Assembly (NCBI RefSeq): GCF_014201145.1
Contig: NZ_JACHDP010000001.1
Span: forward strand, 5,270,001 to 5,334,000
Reading direction: 5' to 3'
Origin: Micromonospora parathelypteridis
GTDB lineage: Bacteria; Actinomycetota; Actinomycetes; Mycobacteriales; Micromonosporaceae
DNA: 64,000 nt
The position numbers and the translations under genes are program-made. Positions 24,921 to 33,981 of this stretch are shown here, piece by piece; position 1 is the first letter of the stretch; the number at the start of each line of letters is the position of its first letter. The notes under the pieces are model-generated. The model searched no databases and had not been told where the DNA came from. It was given only the letters and a program-made list of their open reading frames with translations.

Positions 24921-27029
24921 GTGGCCAACGTCGACAGCATCGCCGTAGCGCCCACCGAACCGGATCCGACGCCGCGGACCGGGCAGGCATCCCGGCCCGC
25001 CAACGAACGCGCGGGGCTGTCCCGGGTACGCGCGCTGGTGGCCGTCGCCCCGGCGATGCTCACCGATGGTGCGGTGATCGCGTTCGCGCTCTTCACCGTG
25101 CTCTACCACGCGGCCTTTCTGGTGGACCTGCGTCCGTCGGTGACCTTCAAGATCTGGCTGCTCGCCTGTGCGGTGCTCGCGGTCGTGGCCCTGCTGCGCG
25201 CCCGCCGCCGCCTCGCCGGCACCCCGGTCGGCAGTGCGCCGGTGGCGCAGGATGAGCCCGGCAACGCCCGGCCCGCCGCCGACCGCCGCCTGCTGATCGG
25301 GGTTCCGGTCGCCGCCGCCGTGGCTGCCATCTCCGCCGGTCTGGCGGCCGACACCAGCGTCAGCGTCTGGTGGTGGATCCCGGCCGTGGCCGGCCTGCTC
25401 GCGGCGGTCGGCGGGCTCCTGCTGGCGCGCCAGGCCTGGCTGAGTGGCCCGGTGCCCACCCCGGCCGCCCCGGCGTCCACCGCGGGGCAGTCGGCGTACG
25501 CGCTGGTCCTCTCGGTGTTGGTCGGTATCTCCTCGTTCTTCATGGCCCGCAACACCCCGGACGACGTCTACTACGTCGGCAAGTCGGTGTGGATCGCCGA
25601 GCGTGACCTGATCCCGCTCAACGACTTCCTGTTCTCCGAGAACGTGCTGCCGGCCATGGGCTCGCAGCCGCCCATCCCGTCGATCGAGGTCTTCGACGGC
25701 GCGTTCGCCAACGTCGTCGGTATCCACGCCAGCTCGGCCCTCTGGTACGTGCTGCTGCCGATCATGGCGATGCTCGCGGCGCTGGCGCTGTGGCGGCTGA
25801 CGCACCGGTGGGCCCCGCGCCGTCCGGTACTGGCCTTCACCGTGGCGATCGCGTACCTGTATCTCGTCGCGGGCGGGGACGCCGCACTGGGCACGTTCCA
25901 CCTCCCGCGCCTGCACGAGGGCAAGGGCATGTTCGTCTCGGCGGTCATCCCGCTGATGTGGCTCTACCTGACCGAGTGGTTCGACAACCGGTCGCGGCGC
26001 AGCCTGGTGCTCATCGTGGCGCTCTCGATCACCGCGATCGGCCTCACCAACACCGCGGCGATCATCCTGCCGATGCTGGTCGGCGCCGCCGGCTTCGCCA
26101 TGCTGCTGGTCGGCCGGTGGAAGGCGGCCATCGTCGCGGCGGTCGCCGCCCTCGCGTACCCGATCGGCTCGTTGGTGGTCTCCCGCCTGGTGCTCGGCGG
26201 GATGACCGCGACCGGTGCGGACGACGCCTTCTTCGACGCGGCGTACACCTACCGGCGGACCCTGCTGTTCGGTGTGGTCGGGGTGATCAGCGGTCTGGCG
26301 CTGTGGTGCGGTGCGTTGCTCGCCAGGCGACGTACGCCCGCGCTGCTCGTCGCCGGTGCCACCCTGGCGTTGAGCGTGATGTTCGTCCCCGGGGTGCTGG
26401 AGGTGCTGAGCGCGTTGAGTGGCATCTCGGTGGTGCTCTGGCGCGTGCCGTGGCTGCTCGCCCTGCCGACGTTGATCGGTCTGCTCTGCACCGTGCGCGT
26501 GCCGGCGCCGACCCGGGCGCTGCGCCGGGCGGCGTCCGGAGGGATCGCGGTGCTGCTGGTCGCCTCGTTCGCGCTGTTCGCCACCCCGATGTGGTCGCCG
26601 AAGAGCTGGGTCGACGTGCACAGCCGCCCCACCTGGAAGCTTCCGCAGCAGCGTCAGTCGATCGCGTTCTGGATCAAGGGCCTGGACCGCCCGCAGGGCA
26701 TGCTGCTCGCCCCGAAGACGATCATGCGCACGACGCCGATCGTCACCAGCGAGGTCCGGGTTGTCCTGCCCCGTGACTTCTACCTCGTCGAATACGACCT
26801 CAGTTCCCAATTCGCCATGGACCGGCTGCTGCTGGCAAGTTTCGCGGACGGCACCGCCAGCCCGGCGCCGGCCGAGCTGACGCCGGCACTGGACCGTTTG
26901 GACGTTGGCACCATCTGCGTATACAACGGCAACCAGTACGCCCGCGACACCGCGCCGCAGTTGGGCTACCAGGAGTTCGCCACGCGCAAGGCGCCCGGCG
27001 CGATGACCTGCTTCCGGCGGGTCGGCTGA
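24921..27029 (+). CDS. Large polytopic membrane protein, DUF6077-like
   Basis: A 702-residue protein with about 13 membrane helices. The start is GTG 24921 with AAGGA 6 bases upstream. After a Pro-rich N-terminus, helices begin near residue 45. A periplasmic-side loop has RNTPDDVYYVGKSVWIAERDLIPLNDFLF, and a later one has FHLPRLHEGKGMFVSAVIPLMW. The C-terminal 110 residues are soluble and outside. The layout is like a GT-C enzyme with an acidic DD pair after helix 5. It matches, from memory, actinobacterial DUF6077 proteins found near teichoic acid genes. Placed between exporter and polymerase genes, it may glycosylate the polymer. Confidence 0.65.
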   Translation: MANVDSIAVAPTEPDPTPRTGQASRPANERAGLSRVRALVAVAPAMLTDGAVIAFALFTVLYHAAFLVDLRPSVTFKIWLLACAVLAVVALLRARRRLAGTPVGSAPVAQDEPGNARPAADRRLLIGVPVAAAVAAISAGLAADTSVSVWWWIPAVAGLLAAVGGLLLARQAWLSGPVPTPAAPASTAGQSAYALVLSVLVGISSFFMARNTPDDVYYVGKSVWIAERDLIPLNDFLFSENVLPAMGSQPPIPSIEVFDGAFANVVGIHASSALWYVLLPIMAMLAALALWRLTHRWAPRRPVLAFTVAIAYLYLVAGGDAALGTFHLPRLHEGKGMFVSAVIPLMWLYLTEWFDNRSRRSLVLIVALSITAIGLTNTAAIILPMLVGAAGFAMLLVGRWKAAIVAAVAALAYPIGSLVVSRLVLGGMTATGADDAFFDAAYTYRRTLLFGVVGVISGLALWCGALLARRRTPALLVAGATLALSVMFVPGVLEVLSALSGISVVLWRVPWLLALPTLIGLLCTVRVPAPTRALRRAASGGIAVLLVASFALFATPMWSPKSWVDVHSRPTWKLPQQRQSIAFWIKGLDRPQGMLLAPKTIMRTTPIVTSEVRVVLPRDFYLVEYDLSSQFAMDRLLLASFADGTASPAPAELTPALDRLDVGTICVYNGNQYARDTAPQLGYQEFATRKAPGAMTCFRRVG

Positions 27030-27256
27030 ACGCTTTTCCGCACCGAACGCCCGACCTCGCAGCGGGGCCGGGCGCACCACGGCACGGAGCTTTGCCCGAA
27101 ATGGTGCCGGATACCCGAGCGACACCGAGCTGTCCCCTCGCGTTAAGGTCGCAGTCACACGCAGCCGGCCGCGATCGACCCGCTGCGCGACGGGGGAGTG
27201 ACGTCGGTCCATTACGGGCACCGCCCGCAACGAAATCTCGTAGGGAGCGAACTCGT

Positions 27257-29014
27257 TTGTTCGGCACGTTCTCAGGTCGCATCGGAGTGGCCGCTAGCGC
27301 CGCGCTGCTGGTGCTGGCCTACCTGGTCATGCTCGTCGGTGGCGTATTCGGCTGGGTCGGCCTGTTCGCCGTCGCCGGGCTGGCCGCCATCATCGGCGAG
27401 TTCGCCGTCGCCCGCTGGTCGCAGCCGTCACACCTGCTGTTGGAGAAAGTGGGCCTGCACTGGTCGTACCGGCAGTTGACCCGCGATCTCGCGGCCGTGT
27501 TGCTGGTCGCCGCCGAGGTGCGGCTCAGCGGCGGCGAGCTGACGCTGCTGTTGGTGCTGCCGGCCGCGGTGTGGGTCGTGTCGGTCTTCGCCGGGGCGTT
27601 CTCCATCATGATCGAGCGTCGTAACCCGCTCTCCGCCATGGTGCGCAACATCGAGCTGGGTCCGCTGCACACTGCCACCCAACCACCGGCCTGGGCGGCG
27701 GCGGTCGCCGGCGACCGGATGCCGCTGCTCAACCTGCTGCTGGTGCCGGCCGCCGTGGCCGCCGCGGTGCAGCACGAGCCGACGCCCTTCTTCGTCGCCG
27801 CCGCGGTCGGGGTCGTGGCGACCGGTCTGGTGGGCGCCATCCTCGCGCTGACCTGGCTTCGGGGCCGGGGCGCGAAGGAGGGCACACTGCTGCCCGCCGT
27901 CCAGCGTTGGCTGGACAGCTACCAGCCCGAGGTGGCGCTCTACTTCGCCGGCCCGGCCAAGGACGTCTACCAGGCCAACATGTGGCTCGCCCCGACCGAG
28001 GCGCTCCAGCAGCGCGCGGTGGTGCTGCTGCGTAGCCGGGACGCGTTCCTGGAGCTGGCCGACACCCGGCTGCCGGTGATCTGCGTACCGGCCGGGGTCG
28101 ACTTCATGAACCTCGAACTCAGCGGCATTCGTGCGGCGCTCTACTCGGCGAACGTCGGCGCGAACATCCACATGCTCCGCGAGCCCACCACCAAGCACGT
28201 CTTCGTCGGGCACGGCGACAGCGACAAGCAGGCCAGCGTCAACCCGTACAGCAAGGTGTACGACGAGGTCTGGGTCGCCGGTCTGGCCGGCCGGGAGCGT
28301 TACGCCCGGGCCGGTGTGGGGGTTCTCGACCAGGACATCGTCGAGATCGGCCGACCGCAGCTCGCCGGGGTGCACACCTTCGGCGCCGAGTCGGTGGACC
28401 GGCCCTTCACCGTGCTCTACGCCCCCACCTGGGAGGGTTGGCTCGACGACGACCCGTACCACACCTCACTGGTGCTGATGGGTGAGCGGATCGTCAAGGG
28501 CATGCTCGCCGCGAGCCCTCGGCTGCGACTGATCTACAAGCCGCACCCGCTCACCGGGTCGCGGTCAAGCGCGGCCAGGTCGGTGCACGACCGGATCGTC
28601 GCGGCCATCCGCGCCGCCGGCGGCAACCCGAACGCGTCCTCTCTGGACGGCACCGCGCACCTGGTGGTCACCGGCCGTACGCCGGCGCTGTTCGACTGCT
28701 TCAACCAGACCGACCTGCTGATCAGCGACGTGTCCAGTGTGGTCTCCGACTTCGTGCAGAGCCAGCGCCCGTACGTGGTGGCCAACCCGGCCGGCCTGTC
28801 CGAGGACGACTTCCGCCGCGAGTACCCGACGGCGCGGGCCGCGTACCTGCTCTCCAAGGACTGCGGCGAGCTGGAGAAGATCGTGACGGTGACCCGGGCC
28901 GGCGACGACCCGATGACCGAGGCCCGCCGGGAGTTGAAGACCTACCTGCTCGGCCCCGCCGAGGCGAACCCGATGGACCGGTTCCAGGAGGAGATCGACC
29001 GGCTCTGCGGCTGA
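27257..29014 (+). CDS. Second CDP-glycerol glycerophosphotransferase-like teichoic acid polymerase
   Basis: A 585-residue protein starting at TTG 27257 (LFGTFSGRIGVAASAALLVL), with GGGAG nine bases upstream; an ATG at 27092 would add 55 unlikely residues. Residues 1-200 hold about six membrane helices, and 220-570 are the glycerophosphotransferase domain: VFVGHGDSDKQASVNPYSK, YDEVWVAGLAGRERYARAG, IGRPQLAG, VLYAPTWEGW, LIYKPHPLTGS and TDLLISDVSSVVSDFVQS. It shares architecture with the 18908-20578 gene, so the two are paralogues, perhaps one primase and one polymerase, or enzymes for two polyols. GCGTTAAGGTCG lies 106 bp upstream of the start. Confidence 0.84.
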   Translation: MFGTFSGRIGVAASAALLVLAYLVMLVGGVFGWVGLFAVAGLAAIIGEFAVARWSQPSHLLLEKVGLHWSYRQLTRDLAAVLLVAAEVRLSGGELTLLLVLPAAVWVVSVFAGAFSIMIERRNPLSAMVRNIELGPLHTATQPPAWAAAVAGDRMPLLNLLLVPAAVAAAVQHEPTPFFVAAAVGVVATGLVGAILALTWLRGRGAKEGTLLPAVQRWLDSYQPEVALYFAGPAKDVYQANMWLAPTEALQQRAVVLLRSRDAFLELADTRLPVICVPAGVDFMNLELSGIRAALYSANVGANIHMLREPTTKHVFVGHGDSDKQASVNPYSKVYDEVWVAGLAGRERYARAGVGVLDQDIVEIGRPQLAGVHTFGAESVDRPFTVLYAPTWEGWLDDDPYHTSLVLMGERIVKGMLAASPRLRLIYKPHPLTGSRSSAARSVHDRIVAAIRAAGGNPNASSLDGTAHLVVTGRTPALFDCFNQTDLLISDVSSVVSDFVQSQRPYVVANPAGLSEDDFRREYPTARAAYLLSKDCGELEKIVTVTRAGDDPMTEARRELKTYLLGPAEANPMDRFQEEIDRLCG

Positions 29015-29082
29015 GCATCACCTACGGCGCTGCGCCTCAGGCGCACGGATGGTGCTGCGCTCCCGGCGCACGGATGGTGCCG

Positions 29083-29116
29083 CGCGCCCGGCCCGAGACC
29101 TTTCGGGTCGGGCGCG
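29083..29116. terminator. Bidirectional stem-loop after teichoic polymerase gene
   Basis: Arms CGCGCCCGGCCCGA (29083-29096) and TCGGGTCGGGCGCG (29103-29116) pair with a single mismatch around the 6-base loop GACCTT, between converging genes. Just upstream (29037-29082) the unit GGCGCACGGATGGTG occurs twice in tandem. Confidence 0.7.
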
Positions 29117-29122
29117 AACGTG

Positions 29123-29461
29123 TCAGACCAGCAGGGCGGCCACCGCGTCGGCGGCCGGAGTGTCCGCCGGCAACGCCTGCGCCGCCACCACCGCCGCGAC
29201 CGGCAGCGGGCCGTACACGTGCGGGAAGAGTTGCCCGCCGCGCGACGGCTCCCAGCGCAGCGCGTCGCCCAGCCGCTCGTCCTCCACGCTGAGCAGGGTC
29301 AACCCGGTGACCCCGGCGAAGTGCCGGCGCGCCGTCTCCACCACCTGGTCAGCGCCGGAGAGGTGGATGAAACCGGACTCGTGGTCCAACGGTGTGCCGG
29401 CGAAAGCGCCGGCGGCGAGGGCGGCGTCCCATTCGGCGCTCGACAGCAGTTTGTAGATCAC
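29123..29461 (-). CDS. DUF952 family protein
   Basis: A 112-residue protein with a GTG start. It shows the DUF952 pattern: IYKLLSSAEWDAALAAGAFAGTPLDHESGFIHLSGADQVVETARRHFAG at the N-terminus and LRWEPSRGGQLFPHVYGPLPVAAV later (conserved GFIHLS and FPHxYGPL). The family is widespread and uncharacterised. It is a single gene convergent with the teichoic polymerase gene. Confidence 0.88.
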   Translation of the reverse strand: MIYKLLSSAEWDAALAAGAFAGTPLDHESGFIHLSGADQVVETARRHFAGVTGLTLLSVEDERLGDALRWEPSRGGQLFPHVYGPLPVAAVVAAQALPADTPAADAVAALLV

Positions 29462-29574
29462 AGCGGCAGCCTACGGGGGTGCCGTCGGCGGGCTCGCCCG
29501 GTTTTCGTCGGTACCGCCGCGCCCGTCGCCCCCCGCCGGGCATGCTCAGGTCAAGGGCCGCGGAGGGATGGGCG

Positions 29575-29886
29575 ATGCAGAGCTACGACGACGACTGGAC
29601 CGACAGCCAGCGTGCGCTGTACGACGAGTGCTACCGGGCTGGCGGCGAGTGGGCCGAAGACCCGGACACTCCGTCCGATGACGTACAGCACGTGATCAAC
29701 CTGGCCGAGGCGGACGACGACGCGTTCCAGGACGCGGAGATCGACTACCCGCCCCTGGTCGACGCGGTCACCCAGGCCAGCGGGGTCAACGTCACCAGCG
29801 TGCCAGCCAGCCACGAGGACCCGGGCTTCCGCGGCTTCACCGACGGCGTCCGGGACGCCACCGCCGACGACGTCTTCGGCCTCTAG
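29575..29886 (+). CDS. Small acidic protein of unknown function
   Basis: A 103-residue, strongly acidic protein (about a quarter Asp plus Glu). ATG 29575 follows GGAGG with 8-base spacing. It begins MQSYDDDWTDSQRALYDECYRAGGEWAEDPDTP and ends GFTDGVRDATADDVFGL. I see no membrane segment or known domain. It probably is a lineage-specific soluble protein. Confidence 0.65.
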   Translation: MQSYDDDWTDSQRALYDECYRAGGEWAEDPDTPSDDVQHVINLAEADDDAFQDAEIDYPPLVDAVTQASGVNVTSVPASHEDPGFRGFTDGVRDATADDVFGL

Positions 29887-29971
29887 CCGCCCGTCGTGGT
29901 GGGCGGCCTCCCGCTGCGCGCGCGCTTCTGCCACCATTCGCAGAACGGCGCTGCGACGGACGGGGGCACGG

Positions 29972-30628
29972 GTGCGGATCCTGCTGGTAGAGGACGACCG
30001 CCGGGTGGCCGCTGCGCTCTCTTCCGCCCTCACCCGCCGTGGGTACGAGGTCGAGCACGCGGCCACCGTCGCCGCCGCGCTCTCCGCCGCCCCGTGCGAC
30101 CTGGTGCTGCTCGACCTGACCCTGCCCGACGGGGACGGCACCGACCTGTGCCGGGAGCTGCGTCGGCGTAGCAGTCAGCTCGGCATCATCGCGGTGACCG
30201 CGCGGGGCGAGGAACGTGATCGGGTGCTGGGCCTGCGCCTCGGCGCGGACGACTACGTCGTCAAGCCGTTCTCGATGGTGGAGTTGCAGGCCCGGATCGA
30301 GGCGGTGCTGCGCCGGGCCGCGAACGCCGCACCGGAGCGGCACCTCATCGAGGCCGGGTCGGTGCACATCGACGTGGCCGCGCGGACGGTGACCGTGGAC
30401 GGCCGCGCTGTCACGTTGACCCGCAAGGAGTTCGACGTGCTGCTCTCGCTGGCCCGCCAGCCCGGGGTGGCGGTGCCCCGCGATCGCATCCTGCTCGACG
30501 CCTGGGGCACCACCTGGGCCGACCGGCACACGGTCGAGGTGCATGTCGGGTCGCTGCGCGGCAAGCTCGGCGACGCGCGCCTGGTGGAGACCGTCCGTGG
30601 CGTCGGCTACCGGCTGCGCGACGCGTGA
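29972..30628 (+). CDS. OmpR/PhoB-family response regulator
   Basis: A 218-residue two-domain regulator with a GTG start. The receiver domain has the acidic pocket VEDD (7-9), phospho-acceptor Asp48 in LVLLDLTLPDGDG, Thr76 and Lys98 in DYVVKPFS. The C-terminal winged helix (about 128-216) includes LTRKEFDVLLSLARQPGVAVPRDRILLDAWG and HTVEVHVGSLRGKLGDARLVETVRGVGYRL. It is followed after 9 bp by its histidine kinase gene. Target genes are unknown. Confidence 0.92.
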   Translation: MRILLVEDDRRVAAALSSALTRRGYEVEHAATVAAALSAAPCDLVLLDLTLPDGDGTDLCRELRRRSSQLGIIAVTARGEERDRVLGLRLGADDYVVKPFSMVELQARIEAVLRRAANAAPERHLIEAGSVHIDVAARTVTVDGRAVTLTRKEFDVLLSLARQPGVAVPRDRILLDAWGTTWADRHTVEVHVGSLRGKLGDARLVETVRGVGYRLRDA

Positions 30629-30637
30629 GGGGCTGAC

Positions 30638-32074
30638 ATGCGCCGTCGACTGGTGATCAGCTACCTGCTGCTGATGGTGCTCGTCCTCATCGCGTTGGAG
30701 ACGCCGCTGGCCGCCACCATGGCCAGCCGCGAAACCGAACAGGTCCGTGCCGACCGGCTCGCCGACGCCACCCGGTTCGCCTCACTGGCCGGGCCGGCGT
30801 TGCGCGACGGTGAACCGGGCCCGATCGAGTCGGAGCTGAGCAGCTACGACAACCTGTACGGGATCGGCGCCGCGATCGTCGACCGGGACCGGAGCACCCC
30901 GGTCGCGTCGCCGCGTTGGCAGCCCGGCCCGGGGACCGCGGCGGTTCTGGACATCGCGCTGTCCGGGCAGCAGACCAGCGCCCCGGAGTCGGTCTGGCCG
31001 TGGACCACCGGCCCGGTGGTGGTGGCGGTGCCGATCAACGACGGTGGTGAGGTGCTCGGCGCGGTGGTGATCGTGACCCCTGCCGCCCCGATCCGCCGGG
31101 CGGTCGTCGCGTGGTGGCTGCTGCTCGCCCTGGCCGGTCTGCTCGCGGTGCTGGCCTGCGTGCTCACCGCGTTCGGGCTGGCCGGTTGGGTGCTGCGCCC
31201 GGTCACCGAGCTGGACGCGGTCACCCACGAGATCGCCGAGGGCGACCGGGGCGCTCGGGTGCAGCACCGGCTGGGCCCGCCGGAGCTACGTCGCCTCGCG
31301 GCCAGCTTCAACCACATGGCCGACGTGGTCTCCGACGTGATGGACCGGCAGCGCGCCTTCGTCGCACATGCCAGCCACCAACTGCGTAACCCGCTCACCG
31401 CACTGCGGCTGCGGGTGGAGGAGCTGGGTCCCAGCCTCACCGACCCGGAGGGTCGATCCGAGCACCGGCTGGCGTTGGAGGAGACCGACCGGCTGGCGTT
31501 GGTGCTCGACGCGCTGCTCACCCTTGCCCGAGCCGAACGGGAGGAGAACGAGCGGGTCACCGTGGACGCCGCCGCGGTGGCCGCGTCCCGGGTGGCCGCG
31601 TGGGCGCCGCTGGCCCGGCACCGTTCGGTCGCGTTGCGGCTGGCCACGACCGACGCCCCGGCGTACGCGCAGACGGTGCCGACCGCCGTCGACCAGGCGC
31701 TGGACGCGCTGATCGACAACGCGGTGAAGTTCAGCGGGGCCGGCGGCGCGGTGACGGTGACCGTGGCGCGCCGCGACGACGGGGTGGCCCTGGAGGTGCG
31801 CGACTCCGGCCCGGGCATGACCGAGAGTCAGCTCGGCCAGGCGACCGAACGGTTCTGGCGGGCGCCGGACGCGCAGAACGTGGACGGCGCGGGGCTCGGC
31901 CTGACCATCGCCGCCGTGCTGGTGGACGCGTCCGACGGGCGGCTCACCATGCGCCCGGGGGAGTCGCGCGGGCTGATCGCCGCCCTCTGGTTTCCCGCGC
32001 CGGAGCCCGACCCGTCGGCGGAGCCGATGGACGACGAACTGGCCGCCGACCTGAGGTCCGCCCCGGCGCGGTAG
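30638..32074 (+). CDS. Sensor histidine kinase of the OmpR-type pair
   Basis: A 478-residue membrane kinase. Helix 1 is at about 7-27, an extracytoplasmic sensor spans roughly 28-155, helix 2 is at 156-186, then a HAMP linker (WVLRPVTELDAVTHEIAEGDRGARV), the HisKA domain with His247 in FVAHASHQLRNPLTALRL, and a HATPase domain with ALIDNAVKFS (N box), VRDSGPGM (G1) and GAGLGLTIA (G2). All catalytic boxes are present. It converges with a TAXI-type binding lipoprotein gene 10 bp away, which could supply the signal, as such lipoproteins sometimes do. Confidence 0.9.
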   Translation: MRRRLVISYLLLMVLVLIALETPLAATMASRETEQVRADRLADATRFASLAGPALRDGEPGPIESELSSYDNLYGIGAAIVDRDRSTPVASPRWQPGPGTAAVLDIALSGQQTSAPESVWPWTTGPVVVAVPINDGGEVLGAVVIVTPAAPIRRAVVAWWLLLALAGLLAVLACVLTAFGLAGWVLRPVTELDAVTHEIAEGDRGARVQHRLGPPELRRLAASFNHMADVVSDVMDRQRAFVAHASHQLRNPLTALRLRVEELGPSLTDPEGRSEHRLALEETDRLALVLDALLTLARAEREENERVTVDAAAVAASRVAAWAPLARHRSVALRLATTDAPAYAQTVPTAVDQALDALIDNAVKFSGAGGAVTVTVARRDDGVALEVRDSGPGMTESQLGQATERFWRAPDAQNVDGAGLGLTIAAVLVDASDGRLTMRPGESRGLIAALWFPAPEPDPSAEPMDDELAADLRSAPAR

Positions 32075-32084
32075 CGCCCGGCCG

Positions 32085-33056
32085 TCAGGGCTTCGCCGCG
32101 CGGTACCAGGCGGCGGCCCCGGGGTGCAGCGTCAGCGGCGCGGTCACGATCGCCGAGCGAGGGCTCATCCGTCCCGCCGCCGGATGCGCGGCGGCCAGCT
32201 CGGCCCGGCGCTCCATCAGCAACCGGGTCACCTCCCGGACCAGCCGCTCCGGCAGGTTGGCCCGGACGATCAGGTAGTTGGGGTCGGCCACCGTGGTCAC
32301 CGCGTCCACCCCGTAGACCGAGCGCGGGATGTCCCGGGAGACGTAGACCTGGCCGTAGCGGGAGCGCAGTGGCTCGGTCCATTCGCTGAGGTCCACGATC
32401 CGGGTGGCGCTGCGCCAGGCCAACTCCTCGATGCCCCGCACCGGCAGGCCCCCGGAGAAGAAGAACGCGTCGATCCGCCCCGAGCGCAGCGCGGTCACCG
32501 AGTCGTCCAGCCCGAGCCGCTCGCGACGCACCTCGTCGCCGCCGAGGTTGGCCACCTCCAGCAGCCGGGTCGCGGTGATCTCGGTGCCCGATCCGGCCGC
32601 GCCGACGGAGACCCGCCGGCCCCGCAGGTCGGCGACCGTGCGGACCGGACCGCCGCCCGTGGTGACCAGGTGCAGCTGATCGTCGTACACCCGGGCGACG
32701 GCCTCGACCGAAGGGCTTCCCGCCGTGTTGGTCGGCAGCACGTCGGCCTGGGTGAAGCCCAGCTCGGCCCCACCGGACTCGACCAGTTGGACGTTCTCCG
32801 CCGAGGCGGCGGTGATCACCACGCTGGCCTGGACGTCGGGCAGTTCCCGGTTGAGGATGGCCGCCAGGGACTGCCCGAACGCGTAGTAGACGGCGGTGGG
32901 GCTGCCGGTGGCGATCCGGATCGACGTCGGCTCGGGCGGGGCGTCCTGGCAGCCGGCGGTGCTCAGGGTCGCGGTCAGCAGCACCGTCAACAGGGCAGCC
33001 GTCCCCGCGCGGTGGCGGCCGGGCCGGCTGGACGAGGTACGACTCACGCGGTGCAC
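32085..33056 (-). CDS. TAXI-family (TRAP-associated) solute-binding lipoprotein
   Basis: A 323-residue exported protein. A charged N-terminus and hydrophobic stretch end in the lipobox LSTAGC (Cys36), so it is a lipoprotein. The mature part is a TAXI-type binding protein: IRIATGSPTAVYYAFGQSLAAILNRELP, TAASAENVQLVESGGAELGFTQADV, and LRGRRVSVGAAGSGTEITATRLLE are family motifs. TAXI proteins normally feed TRAP transporters, but no TRAP permease gene is in the window. It sits tail-to-tail with a two-component kinase gene; a sensing partnership is inferred from proximity only. Confidence 0.88.
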   Translation of the reverse strand: MHRVSRTSSSRPGRHRAGTAALLTVLLTATLSTAGCQDAPPEPTSIRIATGSPTAVYYAFGQSLAAILNRELPDVQASVVITAASAENVQLVESGGAELGFTQADVLPTNTAGSPSVEAVARVYDDQLHLVTTGGGPVRTVADLRGRRVSVGAAGSGTEITATRLLEVANLGGDEVRRERLGLDDSVTALRSGRIDAFFFSGGLPVRGIEELAWRSATRIVDLSEWTEPLRSRYGQVYVSRDIPRSVYGVDAVTTVADPNYLIVRANLPERLVREVTRLLMERRAELAAAHPAAGRMSPRSAIVTAPLTLHPGAAAWYRAAKP

Positions 33057-33128
33057 TGTGCGCCGTCAGGCCGGTGCGCGCAAGCTCCTTCGAGGTGGTG
33101 TGCCGGGCGGATGCGGCCCGGGCACCGA

Positions 33129-33875
33129 TCAGCAGGCGGGGCGACGGGCCGGCGGCACGCTCACGCCCCGAGCCGACAACACGGCCGTGCCGTGCGTCGC
33201 CGTCGCCCCGTGCGCTGCCGCGCGGGCCGGCTCCAGCGCCGCGCTGCTCAGGATCCGCGCCCGGTCCGGGCCGTCGGCCACGCTGACCAGGAAGCAGCCG
33301 GTGCCCGGGTGGAGCCGGGCCGGCACGTCGAGCACGGCAGCGCCCCGAATCAGTACCGCGGCCAGCTCCCGGTCGGTGAGCCGCACGCCGAGGATGTGTC
33401 GGCGGACGTGCCGTCCGGCCGCCAGCAGCGCCGAGCGCCAGGCCGCCGCCGCGAGGCGGGACACCAACCGTCGGCGCGCCGGCGAGGCACCGGGCAGCGG
33501 TCCGCCGAGCAGTTCGCGCCGCCCCTGCCACCAGCCCGCGTCCAACATCCGGGCGTACGCGCCGTGGTGCTCCTGGGGCACCCAGAGCCGGTGCAGTTCG
33601 TAGCGGCGGCGCAGGCCGCCGACGGCCACCTCGTGCGTGACCGGGATGTCCAGCCGGGCGAGCAACTGCCGCATCCGTTGGGCGGCGTCCTCCCGGTTGA
33701 ACTCGACCCCGGGTGCGTGCGCCGGGCGTGCCGCGCTCGGCCGGGCGGCGGTCGGTGGCGGTGTGCAGCGCAGCAGGCAGGCGGCCTCGAACGCGTCGCC
33801 CAGCGTCAGCCAGTCCAGCGGGGGCGGCGGCGTCGGGGAGCGGGGCCGGTCGAGCAGGGCGGGTTCGCGGGTCAA
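33129..33875 (-). CDS. Hypothetical protein, TTG start
   Basis: A 248-residue Ala/Arg/Leu-rich protein I do not recognise. The start is TTG 33873-33875 with GGAGC seven bases upstream. Residues about 60-110 (NREDAAQRMRQLLARLDIPVTHEVAVGGLRRRYELHRLWVPQEHHGAYARMLDAGWWQGRRELLGG) are the most gene-like; two later segments (LTDRELAAVLIRGAAVLDVPARLHPGTGCFLVSVADGPDRARIL) look like alternating strands and helices. No membrane helix or signal peptide is seen. It may be a lineage-specific soluble protein. Confidence 0.55.
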   Translation of the reverse strand: MTREPALLDRPRSPTPPPPLDWLTLGDAFEAACLLRCTPPPTAARPSAARPAHAPGVEFNREDAAQRMRQLLARLDIPVTHEVAVGGLRRRYELHRLWVPQEHHGAYARMLDAGWWQGRRELLGGPLPGASPARRRLVSRLAAAAWRSALLAAGRHVRRHILGVRLTDRELAAVLIRGAAVLDVPARLHPGTGCFLVSVADGPDRARILSSAALEPARAAAHGATATHGTAVLSARGVSVPPARRPAC

Positions 33876-33981
33876 CGAAGGCTCCCTTGTCGGAGTCTGG
33901 GTTCCCCTACCGTGGCCCCTGCGTCGCCGTTACGGAACTGGTCCGGCCCAGCCTTGAGCAAAAATTGCGGCTGCCCTGCCA

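Noticed and set aside
24894..27230. A 778-codon open frame on the - strand
   Set aside because: Antisense to the DUF6077-like membrane protein; composed of Arg/Gln/His/Gly-rich low-complexity sequence, a shadow frame.
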